Source: Candidatus Subteraquimicrobium carltonvillense (GTDB taxonomy: Bacteria > Actinomycetota > Aquicultoria > Subteraquimicrobiales > Subteraquimicrobiaceae). Taken from it: a DNA stretch of 13,033 nucleotides. Position 1 is the first letter of the stretch. Each line of letters opens with the position of its first letter. Positions 1-6,582 of the stretch are shown piece after piece. Location of the stretch: the NCBI GenBank assembly GCA_002339355.1, contig DDKQ01000097.1, positions 1 through 13,033 of the forward strand. The letters are read 5' to 3'. The notes beneath the pieces were generated by a model that searched no databases, was not told the origin of the DNA, and worked only from the letters and a program-made list of their open reading frames with translations. Made by a program: the position numbers and the translations under genes.

Positions 1-812
1 GCTATGGATATCTTACGAATCAAGAGTCCGATGATGGGCAAGTGCAATTTTATCCTATCGATCTGCAATCGACCTGTTTTGGTTCTCCCAAACCATCGGA
101 AGGCATAAACCAATGCTATGGTAATGAGCAACCCTATGTACCAAAAACTTTGCATGAAACCGCTTGCGGCCAGCAAAATCCGAGTGGGTAAAGGAAGTTC
201 GCCACCCAAACCTTCGAACATCCTCACAAAAATTGGGACAACGAAGGTGATCATGGCAAATAAGATGAGCATGGAAAAGCCGAACATGGCCGAGGGATAA
301 GCCATCGCCGATTTTATCCTCCCCTTCAATGTCGTTTCCTTCTCGTAATGTTCGGCTATTCGAAGCAGTACCTCATCGAGTACTCCACCGGTTTCTCCGG
401 CTCTTATCATATTGATGAATAAGGGAGGAAAAATTCCTGGATGCTTTGCCAAAGCATCGGAAAGTGCTTGTCCCGCCTCGACATCGTGCTGAACTTCGGC
501 AATCACCTTGGCCAGGGCAGAATTTTCGGTTTGCACGCTCAAGATGTTCAGACATTTGGTCAGGGAAAGACCGGCATTTATCATGGTGGCGAACTGACGG
601 CTAAACACCGTGAGATCCTTCAATTTTATTCTTTTAAAGCGCATAAGGACTTCGCCAGGACTGGGGACTTCAGCTTTCTCCTTAATACCCAATACGATGT
701 ATTCCATCTGGCGCAATTTATTAGCAACGGTGATTTCGCTATCGCCTTCGAGGGAGCCCACTATTATCTTGCCCTGTCTATCACGAACCCTATAAGTAAA
801 GGTTGCTGCCAA
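1..812 (-). CDS. pilC: Type IV pilus inner-membrane platform protein PilC (partial, C-terminus beyond the window)
   Basis: Polytopic inner-membrane protein of the T4P machine, the platform on which PilB and PilT act to add or remove pilin. The frame is open to the left edge and gives 270 codons; the family is usually about 400 residues, so the second half is missing because of the window edge, not a mutation. The first T2SSF domain spans about residues 66-195, with the family-typical segments FSRQFATMINAGLSL (70-84) and FPPLFINMIRAGETGGVLDEVL (128-149, given here as a guide to position; key residues are R137, G139, E140, G142 and G143). Membrane segments lie near 172-195 and 220-241; the second T2SSF copy would begin about where the window stops. 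The start is TTG at 812, chosen because GGAGGTG lies 6 bases upstream and the protein then begins in the usual place. It follows pilT by 27 bases, so co-transcription is likely. Confidence 0.93.
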   Translation of the reverse strand, partial: MAATFTYRVRDRQGKIIVGSLEGDSEITVANKLRQMEYIVLGIKEKAEVPSPGEVLMRFKRIKLKDLTVFSRQFATMINAGLSLTKCLNILSVQTENSALAKVIAEVQHDVEAGQALSDALAKHPGIFPPLFINMIRAGETGGVLDEVLLRIAEHYEKETTLKGRIKSAMAYPSAMFGFSMLILFAMITFVVPIFVRMFEGLGGELPLPTRILLAASGFMQSFWYIGLLITIALVYAFRWFGRTKTGRLQIDRIKLHLPIIGLLIRKISI

Positions 813-818
813 TGATTA

Positions 819-825
819 CACCTCC
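819..825 (-). promoter_or_regulatory. Ribosome binding site of pilC
   Basis: GGAGGTG on the minus strand, 6 bases before the TTG at 812. It sits in the 27-base gap after the pilT stop and is what decides the non-ATG start of pilC. Confidence 0.75.
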
Positions 826-839
826 AAACTCAATTCATC

Positions 840-1901
840 CTATCCCGCTCGACTAAGAAGCTGCCTTATATCGTGAGGGTCGATTGCCCGCGCCATAGCC
901 ATCTCGTAAGATATCTTCCCCCTCCCGTAAAGATCGGCTAAGGCTTGGTCCATCGTCTGCATTCCGTACTTCTGTCCAGTTTGCATGACATTATAAATTT
1001 GGTGCCCTTTCGCCTCTCTAATGAGATTTCGAACCGCTGGGGTGGCAAAAAGAACCTCCACGGCAACCACTCTACCCCTTCCATCTCGAGTCTGCAGGAG
1101 TTGTTGAGCTACTATTCCTTGCAGGGTGCCAGCGAGTTGGATTCGCACCTGCTGCTGCTGATGTGGAGGGAACACATCGATGATCCGGTCGATCGACTGG
1201 GGAGCATCTGGAGTGTGAAGAGTTGCAAAGACTAGATGTCCCGTTTCGGCAGCGGTTAACGCAGTGGCGATGGTCTCAACATCGCGCATCTCTCCTATTA
1301 AGATGACATCTGGGTCCTGACGCAATACATACTTGAGGGCATTTGCAAAGGATTTGGTATCCAAGCCAACTTCCCTCTGATTAACGATGGACTTTTTGTG
1401 GTGATGGAGATACTCTATGGGATCTTCGATGGTCATTATATGGAGGTTTCGTGTTTCATTGATGATGTTAATCAAAGCGGCGAGTGTCGTTGTCTTTCCA
1501 CTACCGGTTGGTCCAGTGACCAACACAAAACCTCTTGGTTTTCTGGCCAGTGTTTCCAGAATCTTCGGGAGACCTAGCTCTTCAAGGGTTTTTATCTCAA
1601 CGGGGATGAAACGGAAAGCCGCGGCGAGACTATTTCGCTGATGATATATGTTCACTCTGAATCGGGCTTTCCCAGGTAAGGAATAGGAGAAATCAAGCTC
1701 CAAATTCTTTTCCAACCTCTCCCGCTGCTCCGATGTAAGGATGCTATAAACCATCTCCTTGGTATCCTTGGGAGTTAGCTTGGGATAATCTAGGCGAACG
1801 AGATCCCCGTGAATCCGTATTACGGGAGGAGTTCCCACCGAAAGGTGCAAATCCGATGCTTCTCTTCGCAAAACCTCTTCTAATAGATCGGTCAATTCCA
1901 T
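840..1901 (-). CDS. pilT: Type IV pilus retraction ATPase PilT
   Basis: Hexameric cytoplasmic ATPase that drives pilus retraction and hence twitching motility or DNA uptake. With the start at 1901 the protein has 353 residues, close to the usual 340-350. The N-terminal PAS-like part opens with LLEEVLRREASDLHLS (6-21). Walker A is GPTGSGKTT (130-138), the Asp box is around 154-164 (TIEDPIEY), Walker B is DPDVILIGEMRD (196-207) and the His box is TGHLVFATLHT (220-230). AVRNLIRE at 289-296 is the C-terminal hallmark that separates PilT from PilB. An in-frame extension reaches 1979, but I reject it: GGGGGA lies 6 bases before the ATG at 1901 and the family normally begins here. No second PilT or PilU is seen. 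It lies behind a 358-base non-coding gap, so it may have its own promoter, and is followed closely by pilC. Confidence 0.96.
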   Translation of the reverse strand: MELTDLLEEVLRREASDLHLSVGTPPVIRIHGDLVRLDYPKLTPKDTKEMVYSILTSEQRERLEKNLELDFSYSLPGKARFRVNIYHQRNSLAAAFRFIPVEIKTLEELGLPKILETLARKPRGFVLVTGPTGSGKTTTLAALINIINETRNLHIMTIEDPIEYLHHHKKSIVNQREVGLDTKSFANALKYVLRQDPDVILIGEMRDVETIATALTAAETGHLVFATLHTPDAPQSIDRIIDVFPPHQQQQVRIQLAGTLQGIVAQQLLQTRDGRGRVVAVEVLFATPAVRNLIREAKGHQIYNVMQTGQKYGMQTMDQALADLYGRGKISYEMAMARAIDPHDIRQLLSRAG

Positions 1902-2002
1902 GGATTTCCCCCATTTTATTGGTGACATCGCCAATATTATCGGCAAATTCCCACCATTCATTAAATATAAGTGAGTCATAGGTTAGACATAATTCGTCTG
2001 AA

Positions 2003-2022
2003 GCGAAGAAAGCTTACTTCGC
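2003..2022. promoter_or_regulatory. 20-base dyad upstream of pilT
   Basis: GCGAAGAAAG pairs with CTTACTTCGC with only one mismatch (9 of 10 positions). It could be an operator for a dimeric regulator of pilT-pilC or a small RNA hairpin in the leader; the sequence alone does not decide. It lies about 100 bases before the pilT start. Confidence 0.45.
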
Positions 2023-2023
2023 C

Positions 2024-2039
2024 AAGAAACAGGTTTCTT
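2024..2039. promoter_or_regulatory. Second short dyad upstream of pilT
   Basis: AAGAAAC and GTTTCTT are perfect inverted copies around a central AG. It starts one base after the dyad at 2003-2022, and the two together look like a compact structured or protein-binding site. A two-base loop would be too tight for an RNA hairpin without opening the inner pairs, which slightly favours a DNA site. Confidence 0.4.
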
Positions 2040-2045
2040 AGGTTT

Positions 2046-2202
2046 AAATTCTAATTTCAAAATCCTAAGCACTAAACAATATCAAATTACCAAAATTAAA
2101 ATGATCAAAACAAAAACCAAAATCTAGAAGAATATTAGTTTTGAATTTCGAAAATTTGGATTTTGAATTTGTTTAGGATTTAGAATTTCGGATTTAGAAT
2201 TT
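2046..2202. repeat. Long AT-rich imperfect palindrome
   Basis: The arms 2046-2097 and 2151-2202 are imperfect inverted copies: in an ungapped comparison roughly three quarters of the 52 positions match, including AAATTCTAA at the outer ends and CTAAACAA inside. The loop extends the structure with TCAAAAC (2105-2111) and GTTTTGA (2138-2144). Words such as GGATTTAGAATTT recur. The layout resembles a MITE-like or structural repeat, but no terminal target duplication was found and I cannot tell if other copies exist in the genome. A simple AT-rich bias would not produce so long a register-keeping match. Confidence 0.6.
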
Positions 2203-2233
2203 TTAAAGCGGGGATTTCGCAGAATTCAGGGTT

Positions 2234-2256
2234 CGAAACTCGATACTCGAAACTCG
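2234..2256. repeat. Two direct copies of CGAAACTCG
   Basis: CGAAACTCG occurs at 2234-2242 and 2248-2256, 14 bases apart, with a related TCGATACTCG between them. It lies right behind the pilB copy 2 stop codon and next to the long palindrome, and may be part of the same element. Confidence 0.45.
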
Positions 2257-2259
2257 GTT

Positions 2260-2348
2260 TTAGACTATGACCCTCATTATCTCCTCGATGGAGGTGATGC
2301 CCAGACGCACTTTCTCGAAGCCATCCTGCCTTAGGGTCTTCATCCCCT
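2260..2348 (-). repeat. 89-base tract identical to the 3' end of pilB copy 1
   Basis: Every base matches 4018-4106, including the stop codon, wobble positions and the last 29 codons. This is far closer than the genes' middle parts and indicates recent exchange between the copies. Confidence 0.85.
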
Positions 2349-3936
2349 GGGCGATGGCTACCTCTTTGATCTCCTCAGCGGTGGCTTTTTCCACGGTGAG
2401 TCGCTTAATGGTCTCACTCATCAACATTATTTCATAGATTCCTATTCTTCCCTTATATCCAGTATCATTGCACTTGCTACAACCTTTGGGACGATAAAGC
2501 GTGAGTATATCATCGCCCTCCAAGGGGAAACCGATCTCTTCCAGTGCTTTTGTGGAAGGATTGTAGGACTCTTTACATCCCTTGCACAATCTTCTGGCGA
2601 GTCTTTGAGCCTGAACACAATCAACGGCTGAAGAAACGAGAAATGGAGGAATTCCCATCTCTGTGAGTCTGGTGATGGCTCCGGGAGCATCATTTGTATG
2701 TAGGGTCGATAACACCAAATGTCCCGTTAAGGCTGCTTCTATTGCTATTTGTGCGGTTTCTCTATCTCGAATTTCGCCCACCATTATGATATCGGGTGAG
2801 GACCTCAGGATCGATCTTAAACCTCTAGCAAAGGTTAAGCCAGCTTTGGGATTTATCTGAATTTGATTAATGCCGTGTAATCTGTATTCCACGGGATCTT
2901 CTATGGTAACGATGTTTTTCTCCGGTATATTGAGGACATTTAGCACAGCATAAAGAGTGGTCGACTTACCACTCCCAGTAGGTCCGGTGACCAAGATGGT
3001 CCCATAGGGCTTCGTGAATGAAGATTTGAATTTCTCGAGGCTCTCTGGGAGGAATCCCAAATCATTCAAATCCATCAGAATGCTTTCCTTCTCCAAAATA
3101 CGGAGAACGACCCTCTCCCCATGAACTGTGGGAAGGGTGGCCACCCTGAAGTCATAAGCCTTCCCTCCAACAGTTAGTCCACAATGTCCATCCTGGGGCT
3201 TACGACACTCGGCGATGTCCATTCCGGCCATAATCTTAAAGCGAGAGGTGAGGGCGGGTTGAATTCTCTTTGGGGAGCGCATGACCTCGTGGAGAACACC
3301 ATCTATTCGGTATCTTACTCTTAAGTCCTTTTCCTGGGGTTCGATGTGAATATCGCTTGCCCGGTCATGGATCGCCCGGGTGATTACCAAATTTACCAGC
3401 TTTACGATGGGTACCTCCTCAGCGATCTCATGAATTTTCTCTACCGGGATTTCCTCCTCTATCTCCATGATACCTTCGATCTCCCGTCCCAGTGCCTCGC
3501 CCATTCTGTAATAATGATTGATGGCAGAAAGGATATCGGATTCCGTGCTCACCACGGGTTTTATGTCGTAACCCGTGACGATCCTCAAGTCGTCGATGGC
3601 AACGATATCATCGGGGTTGGCCATGGCCACGACCAACCTATCGCCCTCAAAATCGATGGGAAAGACGAGATATCGCCGGGCCACTTCCTCCGAAATTATG
3701 GCTACGGCGCTGGCATTGACCTCATAATCCTCCAAATCAACAAAGGAAAGGCCCTTCCTTTTCGCAAGGACGGAGGTTAAGGTGACTTCATTGATTAATT
3801 TCATATCCATGAGGATCTGAGCTAAAGATTTTCCACTCTTCCTTTGAGCCTCTTCAGCTCCCACCAGCTGCTCCGGAGTCACAATCCCCTCATTTATCAG
3901 GATTTCCTTGAGTTCTTCATCCAATTTTGTCACCAT
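2260..3936 (-). CDS. pilB: Type IV pilus assembly ATPase PilB, copy 2 (diverged paralogue)
   Basis: GspE/PilB-family ATPase that drives pilus extension, 558 residues. An N-terminal MshEN/GSPII_E_N region covers about 1-140, an acidic linker about 141-175, and the ATPase domain the rest. Walker A is GPTGSGKST (318-326), the Asp box TIEDPVEY (344-351), Walker B PDIIMVGEIRD (381-391), and the His box TGHLVLSTLHT (404-414). C451, C454, C486 and C489 form the usual zinc site. Oddities: the normal AERRxPQDGR stretch reads AECRKPQDGH (242-251), losing two conserved arginines, and the first N-terminal motif lacks RLG. The ATG at 3936 is chosen over an in-frame TTG at 4017 because AAGGGG lies 7 bases upstream; the longer form would begin with a peptide encoded by a hairpin. 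It follows copy 1 by 81 bases. It may be a second extension motor or a partner subunit of copy 1; these are inferences. Confidence 0.94.
   Translation of the reverse strand: MVTKLDEELKEILINEGIVTPEQLVGAEEAQRKSGKSLAQILMDMKLINEVTLTSVLAKRKGLSFVDLEDYEVNASAVAIISEEVARRYLVFPIDFEGDRLVVAMANPDDIVAIDDLRIVTGYDIKPVVSTESDILSAINHYYRMGEALGREIEGIMEIEEEIPVEKIHEIAEEVPIVKLVNLVITRAIHDRASDIHIEPQEKDLRVRYRIDGVLHEVMRSPKRIQPALTSRFKIMAGMDIAECRKPQDGHCGLTVGGKAYDFRVATLPTVHGERVVLRILEKESILMDLNDLGFLPESLEKFKSSFTKPYGTILVTGPTGSGKSTTLYAVLNVLNIPEKNIVTIEDPVEYRLHGINQIQINPKAGLTFARGLRSILRSSPDIIMVGEIRDRETAQIAIEAALTGHLVLSTLHTNDAPGAITRLTEMGIPPFLVSSAVDCVQAQRLARRLCKGCKESYNPSTKALEEIGFPLEGDDILTLYRPKGCSKCNDTGYKGRIGIYEIMLMSETIKRLTVEKATAEEIKEVAIAQGMKTLRQDGFEKVRLGITSIEEIMRVIV
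3539..3701 (-). repeat. Nearly identical tract shared with pilB copy 1 (5300-5462)
   Basis: This part encodes the end of the N-terminal domain. It matches 5300-5462 at a constant offset of 1761, with uninterrupted identity over 3539-3600 (62 bases) and 3626-3679 (54 bases) and scattered differences between them. The flanks on both sides diverge sharply. Confidence 0.8.
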
Positions 3937-3943
3937 ATCCATT

Positions 3944-3949
3944 CCCCTT
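3944..3949 (-). promoter_or_regulatory. Ribosome binding site of pilB copy 2
   Basis: AAGGGG on the minus strand, 7 bases before the ATG at 3936. It decides the start: the in-frame ATG at 3942 is only one base away from it, and the TTG at 4017 has no such site. Confidence 0.65.
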
Positions 3950-3958
3950 AGTTTGCCT

Positions 3959-4015
3959 GTTAGCTGGTTTTCTGGTTTGTTTCTAGCCAACAAGCCAACC
4001 AGCCACCAGGCTAAC
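3959..4015 (-). other. Intercistronic hairpin between the two pilB genes
   Basis: GTTAGC (3959-3964) pairs with GCTAAC (4010-4015). Inner pairs are TGGT with ACCA (3965-3968/4005-4008), CTGGTT with AACCAG (3972-3977/3997-4002), and TGTT with AACA (3978-3981/3989-3992), with small bulges. It fills most of the 81-base gap and has no T tract, so it is not an intrinsic terminator. It could affect mRNA stability or the ratio of the two motors, or be a small repeat insertion; this is inference. Confidence 0.55.
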
Positions 4016-4017
4016 AA

Positions 4018-4106
4018 TTAGACTATGACCCTCATTATCTCCTCGATGGAGGTGATGCCCAGACGCACTTTCTCGAAGCCATCCTGCCTTAGGGTCTTCA
4101 TCCCCT
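4018..4106 (-). repeat. 89-base tract identical to the 3' end of pilB copy 2
   Basis: Partner of 2260-2348, identical base for base from the stop codon through the last 29 codons; after it the copies begin to differ at scattered sites. Confidence 0.85.
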
Positions 4107-5688
4107 CGGCAATGGCTACCTCTTTGATCTCCTCAGTAGTGGCTTTTTCCACGGTGAGTCGCTCTATGGTTTCGCTCACCAACATGACTTCGAACACACC
4201 TATCCTACCTTTATAACCCGTTCCATCGCACTTGCCGCAACCCATGGGTCTATATAAAGTTGGTACCTCCTTATCCTCGCTCAGAGGAAAACCGACATCT
4301 CGTAAAACCTTTGGATCTGGAGTATATGATTCCTTGCAATGGTTACATAGCCTCCTTGCAAGTCGCTGAGCGACTATGCAGTCCACTGCGGAAGAAGTAA
4401 GAAATGGTTCCACTCCCATCTCCGTTAACCTGGTAAGGGATGAGGGAGCATCGTTCGTGTGCAAGGTGGATAGCACCAGGTGACCGGTAAGTGCCGATTC
4501 TATGGCTATCATAGCCGTTTCCTGATCACGGATCTCGCCTATCATCACGATATCCGGATCGTTTCTCAATATGGAACGGAGCCCCGTTGCAAAGGTTAAG
4601 CCAGCTTTGGGATTTATCTGAACTTGATTGATGCCGGAAAGTCTATACTCGACCGGATCTTCAACGGTGATGATGTTTTTCTCAATTGAATTTAAAACAT
4701 TGAGAACAGCATATAGGGTCGTGGTTTTACCACAACCAGTGGGTCCGGTGACCAAGATGGCCCCATAGGGCTTCGTGAATGAGGATTTGAATCTCTTAAG
4801 GCTTCCTGGAAGAATGCCTAAATCATTGAGATCCATCAAGATACTTTCCTTCTCCAGGAGACGGAGTACGATTTTTTCCCCATGGACCGTGGGTAAAGTC
4901 GCTACCCGAAAGTCAATCGATTTTTTATCAAGTGTTAGGCCAAAACGTCCGTCCTGGGGGATGCGACGCTCGGCGATGTCCATTCCAGCCATAATCTTAA
5001 TGCGAGAGGTGAGACCGGGTTGAATTCTCTTTGGGGAGCGCATGACCTCGTGGAGAACGCCATCTATTCGGTATCTTACTCTTAAGTCCTTTTCCTGGGG
5101 TTCGATGTGGATATCATTTGCTCGCTCTCGCACAGCTTCCGTGATGATTAAATCGACCAGTTTGACCACGGGGGCTTCTTCGGCTTCTCGCTCCTCCGTT
5201 AAAGCCTCACGAACCTCGCTTTCGGCGGCAACGCTCTCCGCCACTTGCTCAATGGTTTTATCTATCCCTGCGTATTGATGGATTGCGCTGAGGATGCTCG
5301 ATTCCGTGCTCACCACGGGTTTTATGTCGTAACCCGTGACGATCCTCAAGTCGTCGATGGCGAAGACATTGGCGGGATCGGCCATAGCCACGACCAACCT
5401 ATCGCCCTCAAAATCGATGGGAAAGACGAGATATCGCCGGACCACTTCCTCCGAAATTATGGTCGCGGCATTGGAGTTAATCTTGTAATCCTCCAAATTT
5501 ATGAAGGGAAGGTGCATCCTTTCAGCTAGGGTCTTTGCGATATCTCCCTCGGTGACATATCCTAAATCGACGAGTGTCCGCACCAGCGATTTGCTATCCC
5601 TGGACTCTAAGGCCTTTTGCAGTTGTGCCTCCGTGATGAGACCGGCTTCTATCAAAATTTTGCCCAGTCTCTTTTTAACCCTCACCAT
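4018..5688 (-). CDS. pilB: Type IV pilus assembly ATPase PilB, copy 1
   Basis: Cytoplasmic hexameric ATPase that powers pilin addition at the PilC platform; 556 residues, normal for PilB. The N-terminus carries an MshEN-like repeat beginning RLGKILIEAGLITEAQL (7-23), the family associated with c-di-GMP binding, then a Glu/Ala-rich linker (about 141-172). The ATPase domain shows AERRIPQDGR (239-248) with its arginines intact, Walker A GPTGCGKTT (315-323), Asp box TVEDPVEY (341-348), Walker B DPDIVMIGEIRD (377-388), and His box TGHLVLSTLHT (401-411). The zinc cysteines are C448, C451, C484 and C487. PilB rather than PilT because of the N-terminal domain, the zinc site and the absence of the AIRNLIRE motif. 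GspE of type II secretion is the main alternative, but pilT and pilC next door favour T4P. The ATG at 5688 has GGAGG 9 bases upstream and overlaps the aroE end by 14 bases. Confidence 0.96.
   Translation of the reverse strand: MVRVKKRLGKILIEAGLITEAQLQKALESRDSKSLVRTLVDLGYVTEGDIAKTLAERMHLPFINLEDYKINSNAATIISEEVVRRYLVFPIDFEGDRLVVAMADPANVFAIDDLRIVTGYDIKPVVSTESSILSAIHQYAGIDKTIEQVAESVAAESEVREALTEEREAEEAPVVKLVDLIITEAVRERANDIHIEPQEKDLRVRYRIDGVLHEVMRSPKRIQPGLTSRIKIMAGMDIAERRIPQDGRFGLTLDKKSIDFRVATLPTVHGEKIVLRLLEKESILMDLNDLGILPGSLKRFKSSFTKPYGAILVTGPTGCGKTTTLYAVLNVLNSIEKNIITVEDPVEYRLSGINQVQINPKAGLTFATGLRSILRNDPDIVMIGEIRDQETAMIAIESALTGHLVLSTLHTNDAPSSLTRLTEMGVEPFLTSSAVDCIVAQRLARRLCNHCKESYTPDPKVLRDVGFPLSEDKEVPTLYRPMGCGKCDGTGYKGRIGVFEVMLVSETIERLTVEKATTEEIKEVAIAEGMKTLRQDGFEKVRLGITSIEEIMRVIV
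5300..5462 (-). repeat. Nearly identical tract shared with pilB copy 2 (3539-3701)
   Basis: Partner of the tract in copy 2. The shared protein segment includes RRYLVFPIDFEGDRLVVAMA and then IDDLRIVTGYDIKPVVSTES; the 70 residues before it and the linker after it differ strongly between the copies. Confidence 0.8.
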
Positions 5689-6556
5689 GACGATCTTCCT
5701 CCAAAGCTTCCTCCAGGGCTTTGCGCATTACCGCTATAGGAGGTTCTAAATTCGTCCAAATCTCAAAAGCCGCGGCACCTTGATGAAGAAGCATGCCTAA
5801 TCCTCCAAGGGTACGGGCTCCCTTCTCCTTGGCTAACTTGAGGAGTAAAGTCTCCCTCGGTTTGTAAATCAAATCACACACGAGATGCTTGGGTTTTAGC
5901 AACTCCACGGGGAAGGGAAGTTCACCGCTTCTCGGACCCATACCCACTGGAGTGGCATTGATCACCACTTCGGCCTTTAAAAAGACGTAAGATAGATCGG
6001 CTTCGAAATCCATTGCCTCAACTTCGCAGGAAGGAAAGTTTTCTTGGAGAAGTTGACCCAGGGAGTGTGCTCTCCTCAAGGTGCGGTTGACTATGGCTAT
6101 ATAACCTGCTCCCGCCAAGGCTAGAGAAACCGCTATGGAGCGAGCAGCTCCACCTGCTCCCACAATCAAAATATTTTTCCCTTCTGGATCGAATTTCGCA
6201 TCCTTTTGGAGAGAGGCTAAAAATCCCCTTCCATCCGTGTTATATCCAATTAATCTGTGTCCCTTTACGTGAATGGTGTTGACCGCTCCCACAATCCGAG
6301 CATAGGAGGTGATCTCATCCAAAAACGGGATGACTTCCTCCTTGTAAGGCATGGTCACATTTATCCCAACAAAATTGAGAGCTTTTATGCCCTCCAACGC
6401 CTGGTGAAGAAAGGGCCTCTCCACCGGAAGGGGTACATAACACCAATTCAGGCTGAGGTGCTGAAAGGCCGCATTATGGAGCACCGGAGAAAGCGTATAT
6501 CGCAGGGGATAACCGATGATTCCCGTCAATTTTGTTTGACCATCGATTCTTAACAT
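5675..6556 (-). CDS. aroE: Shikimate dehydrogenase AroE (NADP-dependent)
   Basis: Reduces 3-dehydroshikimate to shikimate with NADPH, the fourth step of the pathway to chorismate and aromatic amino acids; cytosolic. The protein has 293 residues from the ATG at 6556, slightly above the usual 270-290. The shikimate-binding region is TLSPVLHNAAF (21-31), with Thr where Ser is common. NVTMPYK holds the catalytic lysine K72, GAVNT is at 90-94, and NTDG holds catalytic D108. VGAGGAA (132-138) is the dinucleotide loop and NRT (157-159) the NADP-phosphate clamp; ATPVGM is at 201-206 and the conserved glutamine of GMLLHQGAAAFE is Q259. An in-frame GTG at 6565 is possible but has a weaker ribosome site than the GGTGA before 6556. 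It follows the yqeG-like gene by about 26 bases and overlaps pilB copy 1. It is the only shikimate-pathway gene in view. Confidence 0.95.
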   Translation of the reverse strand: MLRIDGQTKLTGIIGYPLRYTLSPVLHNAAFQHLSLNWCYVPLPVERPFLHQALEGIKALNFVGINVTMPYKEEVIPFLDEITSYARIVGAVNTIHVKGHRLIGYNTDGRGFLASLQKDAKFDPEGKNILIVGAGGAARSIAVSLALAGAGYIAIVNRTLRRAHSLGQLLQENFPSCEVEAMDFEADLSYVFLKAEVVINATPVGMGPRSGELPFPVELLKPKHLVCDLIYKPRETLLLKLAKEKGARTLGGLGMLLHQGAAAFEIWTNLEPPIAVMRKALEEALEEDRHGEG

Positions 6557-6582
6557 CCAGCTCACCCGAACTTTACTTTGTG

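Larger units (their letters stand above)
1902..2259. other. AT-rich non-coding gap between pilB copy 2 and pilT
   Basis: This is the only gene-free stretch over 300 bases. I see no credible reading frame in it. From right to left (transcription direction) it holds a small CGAAACTCG repeat (2234-2256), a long AT-rich imperfect palindrome (2046-2202), two short dyads (2024-2039 and 2003-2022), then about 100 bases of leader to the pilT start. On the minus strand TATATT at about 1962-1967 resembles a -10 box, but there is no good -35 at the right distance, so I do not call a promoter. No classical terminator follows pilB copy 2. Confidence 0.7.

Noticed and set aside
441..815. A 124-codon plus-strand open frame
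   Set aside because: It is antisense to pilC, whose own frame has clear T2SSF motifs and a good ribosome site.
1902..1979. In-frame 26-codon extension of pilT
   Set aside because: PilT proteins start at the equivalent of 1901 and a purine-rich ribosome site precedes that ATG.
1950..1990. Sigma-70-type promoter before pilT
   Set aside because: TATATT is present, but nothing close to TTGACA lies 16-18 bases upstream, and such AT-rich DNA gives -10-like words by chance.
2046..2256. CRISPR-like or phage attachment repeats in the AT-rich gap
   Set aside because: There are no regularly spaced repeats with unique spacers, no cas or integrase gene and no tRNA; the repeats are inverted and imperfect.
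3346..3780. A 144-codon plus-strand open frame, with a similar one at 5245-5529
   Set aside because: Both are antisense to the same conserved part of the two pilB copies; their resemblance to each other comes from the duplication.
3937..4017. In-frame extension of pilB copy 2 from a TTG
   Set aside because: It consists of the intercistronic hairpin and gives a Trp-rich peptide unlike other PilB starts; the ATG at 3936 has AAGGGG at 7 bases.
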